DNA from: JALZDI01 sp035557095
GTDB lineage: Bacteria > Actinomycetota > Actinomycetes > Propionibacteriales > Nocardioidaceae
Length of the DNA stretch: 64,000 nucleotides
Assembly: GCA_035557095.1 (NCBI GenBank)
Contig: DATMEB010000125.1
Span: 1 to 64,000, forward strand
Direction: 5' to 3'
Below are positions 34,405 to 42,170 of the stretch, one piece after another. The notes beneath the pieces are model-generated. The model was not told the DNA's origin, searched no databases, and saw only the letters and a list, made by a program, of their open reading frames with translations. Each line of letters begins with the position of its first letter. Positions within the stretch are counted from its first letter, which is position 1. The translations under genes were made by a program, and so were the position numbers.

Positions 34405-34513
34405 CTGCTGAGTCACCTCTCTGCTCAGGGCTCTGCTCAAGGTCTACGCTCGCGCCCGCCGACGAGGCGCGGTGGGCGCGCTCGACGGCGGCTGCGAGGA
34501 CGGGGTACGACGT

Positions 34514-34759
34514 TCAGGAACCGGCGTTCTCGATGAACGCGACGGCGTCACCGACGGTCTTGAGGTTCTTGACCTCCTCGTCGGGGATCTTCACGTCGAA
34601 TTTCTCCTCGGCGGCGACGACCACCTCGACCATCGACAGCGAGTCGACATCGAGGTCGTCGACGAACGACTTGTCCATCTGGACGTCCTCGGCCGGGATG
34701 CCGGCGACCTCGTTCACGATGTCGGCGAGGCTGGAACGGATTTCCTCAGTGGTGGCCAT
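34514..34759 (-). CDS. acpP: Acyl carrier protein
   Basis: This 81-aa acidic four-helix protein carries the growing acyl chain. The phosphopantetheine serine is Ser40 in the motif DSLSMVE. It lies 77 bp after fabH and 109 bp before fabF, in the usual order. Length and charge fit the type II ACP family. Confidence 0.95.
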   Translation of the reverse strand: MATTEEIRSSLADIVNEVAGIPAEDVQMDKSFVDDLDVDSLSMVEVVVAAEEKFDVKIPDEEVKNLKTVGDAVAFIENAGS

Positions 34760-34836
34760 TACTGCTCCTTTTCGATCTCGTACTGCGTTGGGCTGTCAGG
34801 GAATGTCGATTGCGGTGTCCCGCGACGACGTGTGGT

Positions 34837-35841
34837 TCAGGGGACCTTGACCACCTGGGCGGCGTAGGCGAGGCCCGCGCCGAAGGCGATCAGCAAGGCG
34901 GTGTCGCCGCTCGTGATCTCGCCGTCACGGATCATCCGGTCCATGGCCAACGGCACGGACGCCGCCGACGTGTTGCCCTGGTAGGCGATGTCGCGGGCGA
35001 CCGCGACGTGCTCGGGAAGCTTCAGCGCGCGGGCCATGGCGTCGGTGATGCGCATGTTGGCCTGGTGCGGGATGAACGCGTCGAGGTCGTCGACGGTGAT
35101 CCCGGCCCGGTCCAGCGCCTCGCGCGCGACCTTGGCCATCTCGTAGGACGCCCACCTGAAGACCGGGTTTCCCTGCATCCGCAGGTGCGGCATCGAGGGC
35201 GTGTCGGAGCCGACCACGTCGATCCAGGACTCCTTCTGCGCGATCAGGTCGTACTTGTCGCCGTCGGAGCCCCAGACGACCGGGCCGATGCCGTTCTCCT
35301 CGGACGGACCGATCACGGCAGCGCCGGCGCCGTCGGCGAAGATGAACGCGGTGCTCCGGTCGGTCCGGTCGGTGATGTCGGAGAGCCGCTCGACGCCGAT
35401 TGCCAACACGTACTTCGCCGTACCCGAGCGCACCATGTCCGAACCCAGCGCGACGCCGTGACAGAAGCCGGCGCAGGCGGCGGAGATGTCGAAGGCCGCC
35501 GCGGGTGTCGCGCCGAGCTCCTCGGTGATCATCGTGGCCACCGCCGGGGTCTGCCACAGGTGCGAGACGGTCGCGACCACGACGCAGCCGAGCTGCTGCG
35601 GGTCGATCTCGGCGTGCTCCAGCGCAGCGCGGGCGGACGCGACCGACATGGCCTGCACGGTCTCGTGCGGTTCGGCGAACCGGCGCTCGATGATGCCGGA
35701 TCGGGCCCGGATCCACTCGTCGGTGGACTCGATGTGCTCGCACACCTCGTCGTTGGTCACCACACGCCCGGGCCGGTACGCGCCGACGCCCATGATGCGG
35801 GCGTGCTGGGATCCGTTGCTGTTGGTCAGTTCGGCACTCAT
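34837..35841 (-). CDS. fabH: Beta-ketoacyl-ACP synthase III
   Basis: This is a 334-aa initiator of fatty-acid synthesis from acyl-CoA and malonyl-ACP. The catalytic cysteine is Cys123 in AACAGFCHGV. The His-Asn pair is in IPHQANMRI and GNTSAASVPLA. The N-terminal GVGAYRPGRVVTNDEV is typical. Start ATG 35841 overlaps the fabD stop (ATGA), showing coupled translation. Confidence 0.94.
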   Translation of the reverse strand: MSAELTNSNGSQHARIMGVGAYRPGRVVTNDEVCEHIESTDEWIRARSGIIERRFAEPHETVQAMSVASARAALEHAEIDPQQLGCVVVATVSHLWQTPAVATMITEELGATPAAAFDISAACAGFCHGVALGSDMVRSGTAKYVLAIGVERLSDITDRTDRSTAFIFADGAGAAVIGPSEENGIGPVVWGSDGDKYDLIAQKESWIDVVGSDTPSMPHLRMQGNPVFRWASYEMAKVAREALDRAGITVDDLDAFIPHQANMRITDAMARALKLPEHVAVARDIAYQGNTSAASVPLAMDRMIRDGEITSGDTALLIAFGAGLAYAAQVVKVP

Positions 35842-37034
35842 GCTTGTCCCTCCGGGTGCAGACGCACCAGTGGCTGACCGGGTGAGACCAGGTCACCGTC
35901 CTCGACCAGCCACTCCACGATGCTGCCGCCGTGCGGGGCGACGACCGGGAGCGAGTCACGCAGGCTGTGTACGGCCCCGACCGCCGCCCCAGGCTCCAGC
36001 TTGCTGCCGGCCTCCGGTCGGTCGTCGGTGTGGAACGTGCCCTTGGCCGGCGCCACCAGGAGCCGCCAGGTCGGTGACGTGTCCAGCGGTGACGCGCTGC
36101 CGTGCTTGTCCACGAACGCGCGGGCCTCGTCGAGCTGGTCGGGTGTCTTCAGGGCGAAGGTCTCCACGCCCTTGAGGCCGCGCTTGGCGATCCCGGTCAG
36201 GGTGCCCGCCGGCGGCATCTCGACCAGCCCGGTGACGCCGAGGTCGGCCATGGTCTGCATGCACAGGTCCCAGCGCACCGGGTTGCGGACCTGCGAGACC
36301 AGCCGGCCCAGGACGTCCTGCCCGTGGTGCACGACCTGCCCGTCGCGGTTGCTCAACAGGCGGGTGCGCGGGTCGTGGGTGGATATCGCCCGCGAGAGCC
36401 GCGCCAGGGTGTCGACCGCGCTGGCCATGTGCTCGGTATGGAACGCACCGGCCACCGAGAGAGCCTTCACCCGCGCCTTCTCCGGCGCGTCGTCCTCCAA
36501 GGCGGCCAGCTGCTCCTTGGTCCCTGCGGCGACGATCTGCCCCGGGCCGTTGTCGTTGGCCGCGGTGAGGCCGTGCTGCTCGAGCTTGGCCATGACCTCG
36601 TCGCGGTCACCACCGAGTACGGCGCTCATGCTGGTCTCCGCGCTCGCGGCGGCGTCGGCCATCGACCGGCCGCGCTCACGCACGAACACCATGGCCTGCT
36701 CGGCGGTGATAACCCGCGCGCCCGCGGCCGCGGTGATCTCACCGACGCTGTGGCCCGCCACGGCGCCCACCCGGCCGAACGCGTCGGCGGGGTGCGGAAA
36801 CAGCGACAGCGCGGCGAGCATGCCGGACGCGACCAGCAGCGGCTGCGCGATCGCGGTGTCGCGGATGGTGTCGGCGTCGGCCTCGGTGCCGTAGTGGGCG
36901 AGGTCGAGACCGGCGACTGCCGACAGCCAGTTGAGCCGGTCGGCGAACGTCTCGTCCTCCAACCACGGCTCGAGGAATCCGGGGCTCTGGGCCCCCTGCC
37001 CTGGGGCGACTACGACTAGCACGCGTACAACCAT
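35838..37034 (-). CDS. fabD: Malonyl-CoA:ACP transacylase fused to a degenerate biotin-carrier-like domain
   Basis: This is a 398-aa protein; ordinary FabD is about 310. Residues 1-308 are FabD: GQGAQ at 12-16, Ser96 in GHSVGE and His199 in AFHTEH. Residues 322-392 follow the biotin carboxyl carrier (BCCP) pattern: LLVAPAKGTFHTDDRPEAG, then GAAVGAVHSLRDSLPVVAP, then GGSIVEWLVEDGDLVSPGQP. The usual EAMK biotin site reads HSLR, so the biotin lysine appears to be Arg359 and biotinylation is not expected. The added domain may bind carboxylase subunits or ACP, by inference. It is the first enzyme of the operon, after the fasR-like regulator. Confidence 0.88.
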   Translation of the reverse strand: MVVRVLVVVAPGQGAQSPGFLEPWLEDETFADRLNWLSAVAGLDLAHYGTEADADTIRDTAIAQPLLVASGMLAALSLFPHPADAFGRVGAVAGHSVGEITAAAGARVITAEQAMVFVRERGRSMADAAASAETSMSAVLGGDRDEVMAKLEQHGLTAANDNGPGQIVAAGTKEQLAALEDDAPEKARVKALSVAGAFHTEHMASAVDTLARLSRAISTHDPRTRLLSNRDGQVVHHGQDVLGRLVSQVRNPVRWDLCMQTMADLGVTGLVEMPPAGTLTGIAKRGLKGVETFALKTPDQLDEARAFVDKHGSASPLDTSPTWRLLVAPAKGTFHTDDRPEAGSKLEPGAAVGAVHSLRDSLPVVAPHGGSIVEWLVEDGDLVSPGQPLVRLHPEGQA

Positions 37035-37090
37035 GCCCTGTCACAAGTGCACGCCGCACGCTCAGCGGAGACGAAATCACCACGGCGATG

Positions 37091-37107
37091 TTGTGGGATC
37101 CCTACAA
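37091..37107. promoter_or_regulatory. Palindromic element upstream of fabD
   Basis: TTGTGGGATCCCTACAA has a perfect 8-bp core GGGATCCC and TTGT/ACAA arms offset by one base. It overlaps the stop of the fasR-like gene and lies 57 bp before fabD. A regulator operator or a short terminator are both possible. The assignment is tentative. Confidence 0.35.
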
Positions 37108-38295
37108 ATCCGCCTGGCCGGCGCCCTCCGCGCTCATCAGCCGGCCGAGCGTGAGGGCGAGCCGCAGCGTGTACGCGTCACGGGCGTCGGTGGCGGTCAG
37201 GCCGGTCAGCTCGGCGGCCCGCCGGAGCCGGTAACGCACGGTGTTCGGGTGCACGAACAGGTGCCGCGCGGTGGCCTCGATCGAGGCGCCGTCCTCCAGG
37301 AACGCGGACACGGTCTCGAGGACGGCCGCGCCCGCGGTCGTCAGCGGACTGTAGACCTCGGTGACCAGACGGCGTCGCGCGTGCCCGTCACCGGCGAGCG
37401 CGCGTTCGGGGAGCAGGTCCTCGCTGCAGACCGGTCGCGGCGCTCCCGGCCAGCCCTTGGCCGCGCGCAGCCCCGCGACCGCGGCCCGGGCGGAGACGTT
37501 GCCGGCGAGCAGGTCGGGCACCATCGGCCCGACCACGATCGGCCCCGGGCCGAAGTACTCCGCGATCGCACCGGCGGCCTTGTCGGGATCGTCCACGCCG
37601 CCGAGGACGACCACCAGTCGGTCACCCTGTACGGCGCACAGCGCATCCATGTGGTGCTGTCGCGCCCGTCGGCGTACCGCCTCCACGCGAGACTCCCCGG
37701 CGCGCGTGCTGTCCTCCGGGCCGGGAGTTCTCCCCAGTACGACGACAACGCCGCTGTCGGAGCCCCAGCCCAGCGCCGAGGCGCGCGAGCGCACCGCCTC
37801 GTCTGCCTCACCACGCAGCACCGAGTCGACCACGAGTGCCTCGAGACGCGCGTCCCAGGCGCCACGGATCTCCGCCGCCCGGGCGTAGACCTCCGCCGCG
37901 CTGAAGGCGACCTCGCGTGCGTACCGGGTGATCGCCTCGCGCACGGAGGCGACGTCCTCGGGCTCGACGATCGCCTCCATCTCCTGCTCGACCACGTCGA
38001 AGGCCATCCGGACCATCTCGACGGTCTGCTGCAGGTTGACCACCCGGGTCAGCGCCTGCGGCGCGGTGCCGAACACGTCCGCGGTGATCGCACTCGGATG
38101 ACCCGGCTCGCGGTACCAGCTGATGAACGCGTTCAGGCCGGCCTGCACGATCAGCCCGATCCAGGAACGGTCCTCGGCGCTGAGCTGGCGGAACCACGGC
38201 AGGTCGCGGTCCATCCGTGCGAGCGCAGCCTGGCTGACGTCCCCGACCGCGCTCTTGAGTCGGTGGACGACATCTGGGTGGGCACCGTTCGGCAC
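37102..38295 (-). CDS. fasR: PucR-type regulator of the fatty-acid operon (FasR-like)
   Basis: This is a 397-aa protein. The C-terminal helix-turn-helix is ATARHLFVHPNTVRYRLRRA near residue 345, typical of PucR/CdaR proteins. The middle resembles the GGDEF-like PucR sensory region. In Streptomyces, FasR of this family activates fabD-fabH-acpP-fabF from the same position, directly upstream, so the role here is well supported by order. GTG 38295 has GGAGG 13 bases upstream; GTG 38337 in the same frame overlaps the preceding stop (GTGA) and is an alternative. Confidence 0.82.
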   Translation of the reverse strand: MPNGAHPDVVHRLKSAVGDVSQAALARMDRDLPWFRQLSAEDRSWIGLIVQAGLNAFISWYREPGHPSAITADVFGTAPQALTRVVNLQQTVEMVRMAFDVVEQEMEAIVEPEDVASVREAITRYAREVAFSAAEVYARAAEIRGAWDARLEALVVDSVLRGEADEAVRSRASALGWGSDSGVVVVLGRTPGPEDSTRAGESRVEAVRRRARQHHMDALCAVQGDRLVVVLGGVDDPDKAAGAIAEYFGPGPIVVGPMVPDLLAGNVSARAAVAGLRAAKGWPGAPRPVCSEDLLPERALAGDGHARRRLVTEVYSPLTTAGAAVLETVSAFLEDGASIEATARHLFVHPNTVRYRLRRAAELTGLTATDARDAYTLRLALTLGRLMSAEGAGQADL

Positions 38296-38333
38296 ATTCG
38301 GAGCGTAGCCTCCGCCCGCCGCTGCGGTGCCGG

Positions 38334-39827
38334 TCACCGCAGCGCGCCGTAGGACTCGAGGATCTCCACGACGGCCGGCTCGGCAGCGAACGCCCGGCGC
38401 ACGTCGTCGGGGGTTGCGATCCGGTGCGCGTTGCCGGCGACGTACTCGCGCAGCAGGGCGTCGAACCGGTCGGGGCCGGCGGCCGCGCGCGCCTCCAGCA
38501 GCATCTGCGAGCCCTGGGAGTAGACGCCCGGTCCGTACGCCGCGCGTGTCCGCGGCGTCGACCACCACGCCATCGAGCGCCCCACCTGGTCACGGGCGAC
38601 CCGTGGAACGCCGAACGCCGGGGCCTGCTCGCCGTCGACCACGGCCTGCGCGAAGCTCGCGAACGACTCGTCCAGCCACGGGTCGCGTCCCTGGTTGTTG
38701 CCGACCACCCCGTAGAACCACATGTGCGCGGTCTCGTGCGACACCAGCAGCTCGAGGACCGGGACCCCGGGCGGGACGTCGGCGTACTGGATCGCGCCGG
38801 GGAACTCGACGCCGCTCGGGCAGTCGGGGATCACCGACACCCACAGGTCGGGGTACGGGAACGGCCCGAGGTAGTCGGCCAGCTCGCGGATGGCGCGGGC
38901 GCTCTCGTCGGCCCACTGCTGCAGGCTCATCGCGGTGCCGGCCCGTGGCCCGCCCACGTGCACGTCGACGCCGTCGACCTCGCGCTCGACCACGTCGAGC
39001 GCACCCGCGGTGACGGCGACGTCGCGTACGGCCCTTGCGGTGAACGCCTCCACCGCAGTGCCCGGTCGTGGTCCTGGGCTGCGTCCCAGTGGACGTCCGG
39101 TGCCGAGCACGTCGTACCGATCGGGGACCATGACCGCGAGCCGGCGCAGCCGGAACTCCTCGCTGCCGACCATCTCGCCCTGCTGGTCGACGACCGGGTT
39201 GGTGGCCCAGCCGCGGCCGCGTTCCCAGGCCAGCAGCGGGAAGGCGGTGGCCATCCACGCGAGGTCGTCGCTGCGCCCGAGGCGTTCCGGCGTGCGGGGA
39301 CCCAGGGTGAGCGCGAACCGCAGGTCGATGCGCACGGGTCGGCCCGGTCGCAGGCACGCGGGCACCGGCAGGCGCATCTGCGAGCCCTGCACCGACGCGG
39401 GTGCGCCACGTGCCTCGAACGACGGCCGGACCCGCCGCCCGTCGAGGCGGGCCTCGGTCACCCGCAGCGCGTTGCCGTGCTGGACGGTCTCGGGCTTGTT
39501 CGCCCACAGCCGGAACACGACCTGGCACGTGCGCCGGTCGGGTGTGAACACCACACGCTCGCGTCCGGACACCACGGCGAGGCCGTCGGAGAGGTCGAAC
39601 GACAGGTCGACAACGGGCCGGTCGCGCCACGGCGGGGTCGAGGGGAGCGGCGGTACCGGTGCGGGGTCCGGCGCCTGTGTCGCCGCCGGAGGCGCGGCTG
39701 ACGCCTTGGGCCGCCGACCGGACTCCTCGCCCGCGGAGCCACCGCCGTCGCTGCCGCCGAAGGTGCACGCCCCCAGCGCGACCACGGCCACAGCCGCGGT
39801 CACGGTTCGACACGGCGCACGCCTCAC
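38334..39827 (-). CDS. M1-family (gluzincin) metallopeptidase-like lipoprotein
   Basis: This is a 497-aa protein. The lipobox ends at Cys21 (VVALGAC), followed by a low-complexity linker to about residue 65. The zinc motif is complete: HETAH at 364-368 and the downstream Glu387 in WLDESF. The exopeptidase signature GAMEN is replaced by GVEFPG (339-344), a common variant. It is shorter than full M1 aminopeptidases, so domains 1-2 and a helical tail are present but not the large C-terminal region. It starts at GTG 39827, 45 bp from the divergent PHP gene. Confidence 0.8.
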   Translation of the reverse strand: MRRAPCRTVTAAVAVVALGACTFGGSDGGGSAGEESGRRPKASAAPPAATQAPDPAPVPPLPSTPPWRDRPVVDLSFDLSDGLAVVSGRERVVFTPDRRTCQVVFRLWANKPETVQHGNALRVTEARLDGRRVRPSFEARGAPASVQGSQMRLPVPACLRPGRPVRIDLRFALTLGPRTPERLGRSDDLAWMATAFPLLAWERGRGWATNPVVDQQGEMVGSEEFRLRRLAVMVPDRYDVLGTGRPLGRSPGPRPGTAVEAFTARAVRDVAVTAGALDVVEREVDGVDVHVGGPRAGTAMSLQQWADESARAIRELADYLGPFPYPDLWVSVIPDCPSGVEFPGAIQYADVPPGVPVLELLVSHETAHMWFYGVVGNNQGRDPWLDESFASFAQAVVDGEQAPAFGVPRVARDQVGRSMAWWSTPRTRAAYGPGVYSQGSQMLLEARAAAGPDRFDALLREYVAGNAHRIATPDDVRRAFAAEPAVVEILESYGALR

Positions 39828-39872
39828 GGGTCGCAGTTTCGTCGCGTGGGTCGGGCAGGGCAAGATCGGCGC

Positions 39873-40874
39873 ATGGAACCCGTGGCGTCGCTGAAGCAGA
39901 TCGCGTTCCTGCTGGAGCGCGAGCTCGCGCCGACCCATCGGGTACGCGCGTTCCGGCGCGCGGCGTGGACACTCGAGACACTGACCCCCGACGAGATCGA
40001 GCAGCGGGCCGCGGCGGAGACGCTGACTGAGCTGCCGTACCTCGGCAAGACCACCTCGGGGGTGGTGACCGAGGCGCTGCGCGGCGGTGTCCCGGGCTAC
40101 CTCGCCAAGCTGCAGGAGACGTCCCCGGAGCGGCTGGCCGAGGGCGGCGAGGCGATGCGCGAGCGGCTCGTCGGCGACCTGCACACCCACTCGGACTGGT
40201 CCGACGGCGGCAGCCCGATTCGCGAGATGGCCGAGGCGGCGGCCGAGGCGGGGCACGACTACCTAGCGCTCACCGACCACTCGCCGCGGCTCACCGTGGC
40301 CAACGGCCTGTCCGCCGAACGCCTGCACGAGCAGCTCGGTGTCGTGGAGCAGATCAACGCCGAGATGGCGCCGTTCCGGATCCTCACCGGCATCGAGGTC
40401 GACATCCTCGAGGACGGCTCGCTGGACCAGGACGAGGACCTGCTGGCCTCGCTCGACGTCGTCGTGGCGTCGGTGCACTCCAAGCTGCGCATGGACGCCG
40501 ACTCGATGACCCGGCGGATGGTCACCGCGGTCGCCAACCCGCACGTCAACGTGCTCGGGCACTGCACGGGGCGGCTCATCATGGGCGGCCGGGGAACCCG
40601 TCCGGAGTCGCAGTTCGACCCCGAGGTGGTGTTCGAGGCCTGCCGGCAGTTCGGGGTCGCGGTGGAGATCAACTCCCGGCCCGAACGACGCGACCCGCCC
40701 ACCCGGTTGATCAAGCTCGCCTACGAGATGGGCTGCGACTTCAGCATCGACACCGACGCGCACGCACCTGGGCAGCTCGACTTCCTCGACTACGGGTGCG
40801 CACGCGCGGTCGAGCTGGAGATCGACCCTGCTCGGGTGGTCAACACCCGGCCGGCCGAGGGGCTGTGGGGATGA
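39873..40874 (+). CDS. PHP-domain phosphoesterase with N-terminal helix-hairpin-helix region (PolX-like C-terminal half)
   Basis: This is a 333-aa protein. Residues 1-90 are helical with LTELPYLGKTTSGVVTEAL, resembling the HhH motif of PolX. Residues 100-325 are a PHP domain: His104 and His106 in DLHTHSDWSDGG, Asp135-His136 in LTDHSP, SVHSKLR, GHCTG and DTDAHAPGQL. All expected metal residues are seen. It lacks the polymerase half of PolX. Likely roles are DNA-repair exonuclease or phosphatase. ATG 39873 was chosen over GTG 39846. Confidence 0.82.
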   Translation: MEPVASLKQIAFLLERELAPTHRVRAFRRAAWTLETLTPDEIEQRAAAETLTELPYLGKTTSGVVTEALRGGVPGYLAKLQETSPERLAEGGEAMRERLVGDLHTHSDWSDGGSPIREMAEAAAEAGHDYLALTDHSPRLTVANGLSAERLHEQLGVVEQINAEMAPFRILTGIEVDILEDGSLDQDEDLLASLDVVVASVHSKLRMDADSMTRRMVTAVANPHVNVLGHCTGRLIMGGRGTRPESQFDPEVVFEACRQFGVAVEINSRPERRDPPTRLIKLAYEMGCDFSIDTDAHAPGQLDFLDYGCARAVELEIDPARVVNTRPAEGLWG

Positions 40875-40969
40875 CCGGCCGCCGGCGGTTGCGGTTCCCC
40901 GCCTCCGCCGCGGGAAAGTCCAGGGGTCGCACCGGTGTAACTTCGCGAACGCTCGGGTATAGAAGGCGC

Positions 40970-41911
40970 GTGACCCGGACCCCCGCCTTCGACGTAGAGA
41001 CCGTGGTGGTCCATGGCCACCGCCGGGCCTACGTCAAGGCCGGCAGCGGTCCGGTTCTGCTCCTGCTGCACGGCATGGGTTGCGACCACCGCACCTGGCT
41101 CCCGGTCCTGTCACGACTGAGCCGGCACTTCACCGTGATCGCTCCCGACCTGCTCGGTCACGGTGCGTCCGCCAAGCCCCGGGCCGACTACAGCGTCCCC
41201 GGCTACGCCAACGGGATGCGCGACCTGCTCACGGTGCTCGGCATCGACAAGGTCACGGTCGTCGGTCACAGCCTGGGCGGGGGAGTGGCCATGCAGTTCG
41301 CCTACCAGTTCCCCGAGCGCACCGAGCGGCTCTGCCTGGTCGCTCCTGGCGGGATGGGGCCCGAGGTGTCCACCCTGTTGCGGGCGATGACGCTTCCCGG
41401 CGCGGGGCTGGCCGTCGGCGCACTGACGTCGGCGCCGGTACGCCAGTTGGGCCGGGTCGGACTGCGGGCGCTGTCGGCGACAGGACTGTCGTGTTTTCGC
41501 GACGCCAGCGAGCTGAGCCAGATCTATGAGGGTCTCGCCGACCGGGCGACCCGAGCAGCACTGCAGCACGTCGCCCGCGGCGTCATCGACTGGCGCGGCC
41601 AGATCATCACGATGAACGACCGGGCATACCTCACCGAGCACATGCCCCTGTGCGTGGTCTGGGGCGCCGACGACACCATCATCCCGGCCCGGCACGCCGA
41701 GGTTGCCCGGGCGAACGCCCCGAGCGCGCGGGTCGAGGTGCTGCCCGACTCCGGACACTTCCCGCACCGCGATCACCCCGAGCGGTTCGTGAAGATCCTG
41801 CGTGAGTTCGTCGCGCAGACACCTCCGGCGCGCTACCACCGACGTCGCTGGGCCGCCGTGCTGCGACGCGGGCCCGCCGCGCCCGCCCTCGAGGTCGTCG
41901 AGACGGCCTGA
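40970..41911 (+). CDS. Alpha/beta hydrolase
   Basis: This is a 313-aa alpha/beta-hydrolase. The oxyanion HGMGCDH is near residue 34. Nucleophile Ser101 is in VVGHSLGGGVAMQ, the acid is in VVWGADDTIIP, and His is in PDSGHFPHRD. The C-terminal 30 residues are basic and low-complexity. Start GTG 40970 follows AGAAGG. Its 3' end lies inside a 90-bp tandem duplication. The substrate is unknown; esters or epoxides are typical. Confidence 0.84.
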   Translation: MTRTPAFDVETVVVHGHRRAYVKAGSGPVLLLLHGMGCDHRTWLPVLSRLSRHFTVIAPDLLGHGASAKPRADYSVPGYANGMRDLLTVLGIDKVTVVGHSLGGGVAMQFAYQFPERTERLCLVAPGGMGPEVSTLLRAMTLPGAGLAVGALTSAPVRQLGRVGLRALSATGLSCFRDASELSQIYEGLADRATRAALQHVARGVIDWRGQIITMNDRAYLTEHMPLCVVWGADDTIIPARHAEVARANAPSARVEVLPDSGHFPHRDHPERFVKILREFVAQTPPARYHRRRWAAVLRRGPAAPALEVVETA

Positions 41912-42060
41912 CCGCCCCTTCTCTTGCGTCGAGATTGCACGAATGGCCCAGACAGCGGGCGTGCGGCCGCGCCCGCTTTCGAGGTCGTCGAGTCGGCCTG
42001 ACCGCCCCTTCTCTTGCGTCGAGATTGCACGAATGGCCCAGACAGCGGGCGTGTGGCCGT
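41881..42060 (+). repeat. Tandem duplication of a 90-bp unit containing the hydrolase 3' end
   Basis: Units 41881-41970 and 41971-42060 differ at few positions and both contain GAGGTCGTCGAG, CTCTTGCGTCGAGATTGCAC and GAATGGCCCAGACAGCGGGC. The first unit includes the last codons and stop of the alpha/beta hydrolase. The second retains a readable copy of those codons with its own stop, but it lies outside the gene. Confidence 0.75.
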
Positions 42061-42076
42061 GAGCGCACGGGGCCAA

Positions 42077-42165
42077 TCGTGCAATCTCGACGCGAAGGTC
42101 TGAGCCACTCGTGCAATCTCGGCGCGAAGGTCTGAGCCATTCGTGCAATCTCGGCGCGAAGGGGG
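42077..42165 (-). repeat. Three tandem 32-bp copies of the reverse-oriented GTCGAGATTGC repeat
   Basis: Copies begin at 42077, 42109 and 42141 with TCGTGCAATCTCG(A/G)CGCGAAGG; the third is cut at about 25 bp. Read on the minus strand they match the core of the 90-bp unit and the arms at 9543. They lie between the convergent hydrolase and aceE genes. Confidence 0.75.
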
Positions 42166-42170
42166 CTCTG

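Noticed and set aside
42077..42165. Possible CRISPR array because of 32-bp periodic repeats
   Set aside because: The units are contiguous with no unique spacers, there are only three copies, and no cas gene is in the window.
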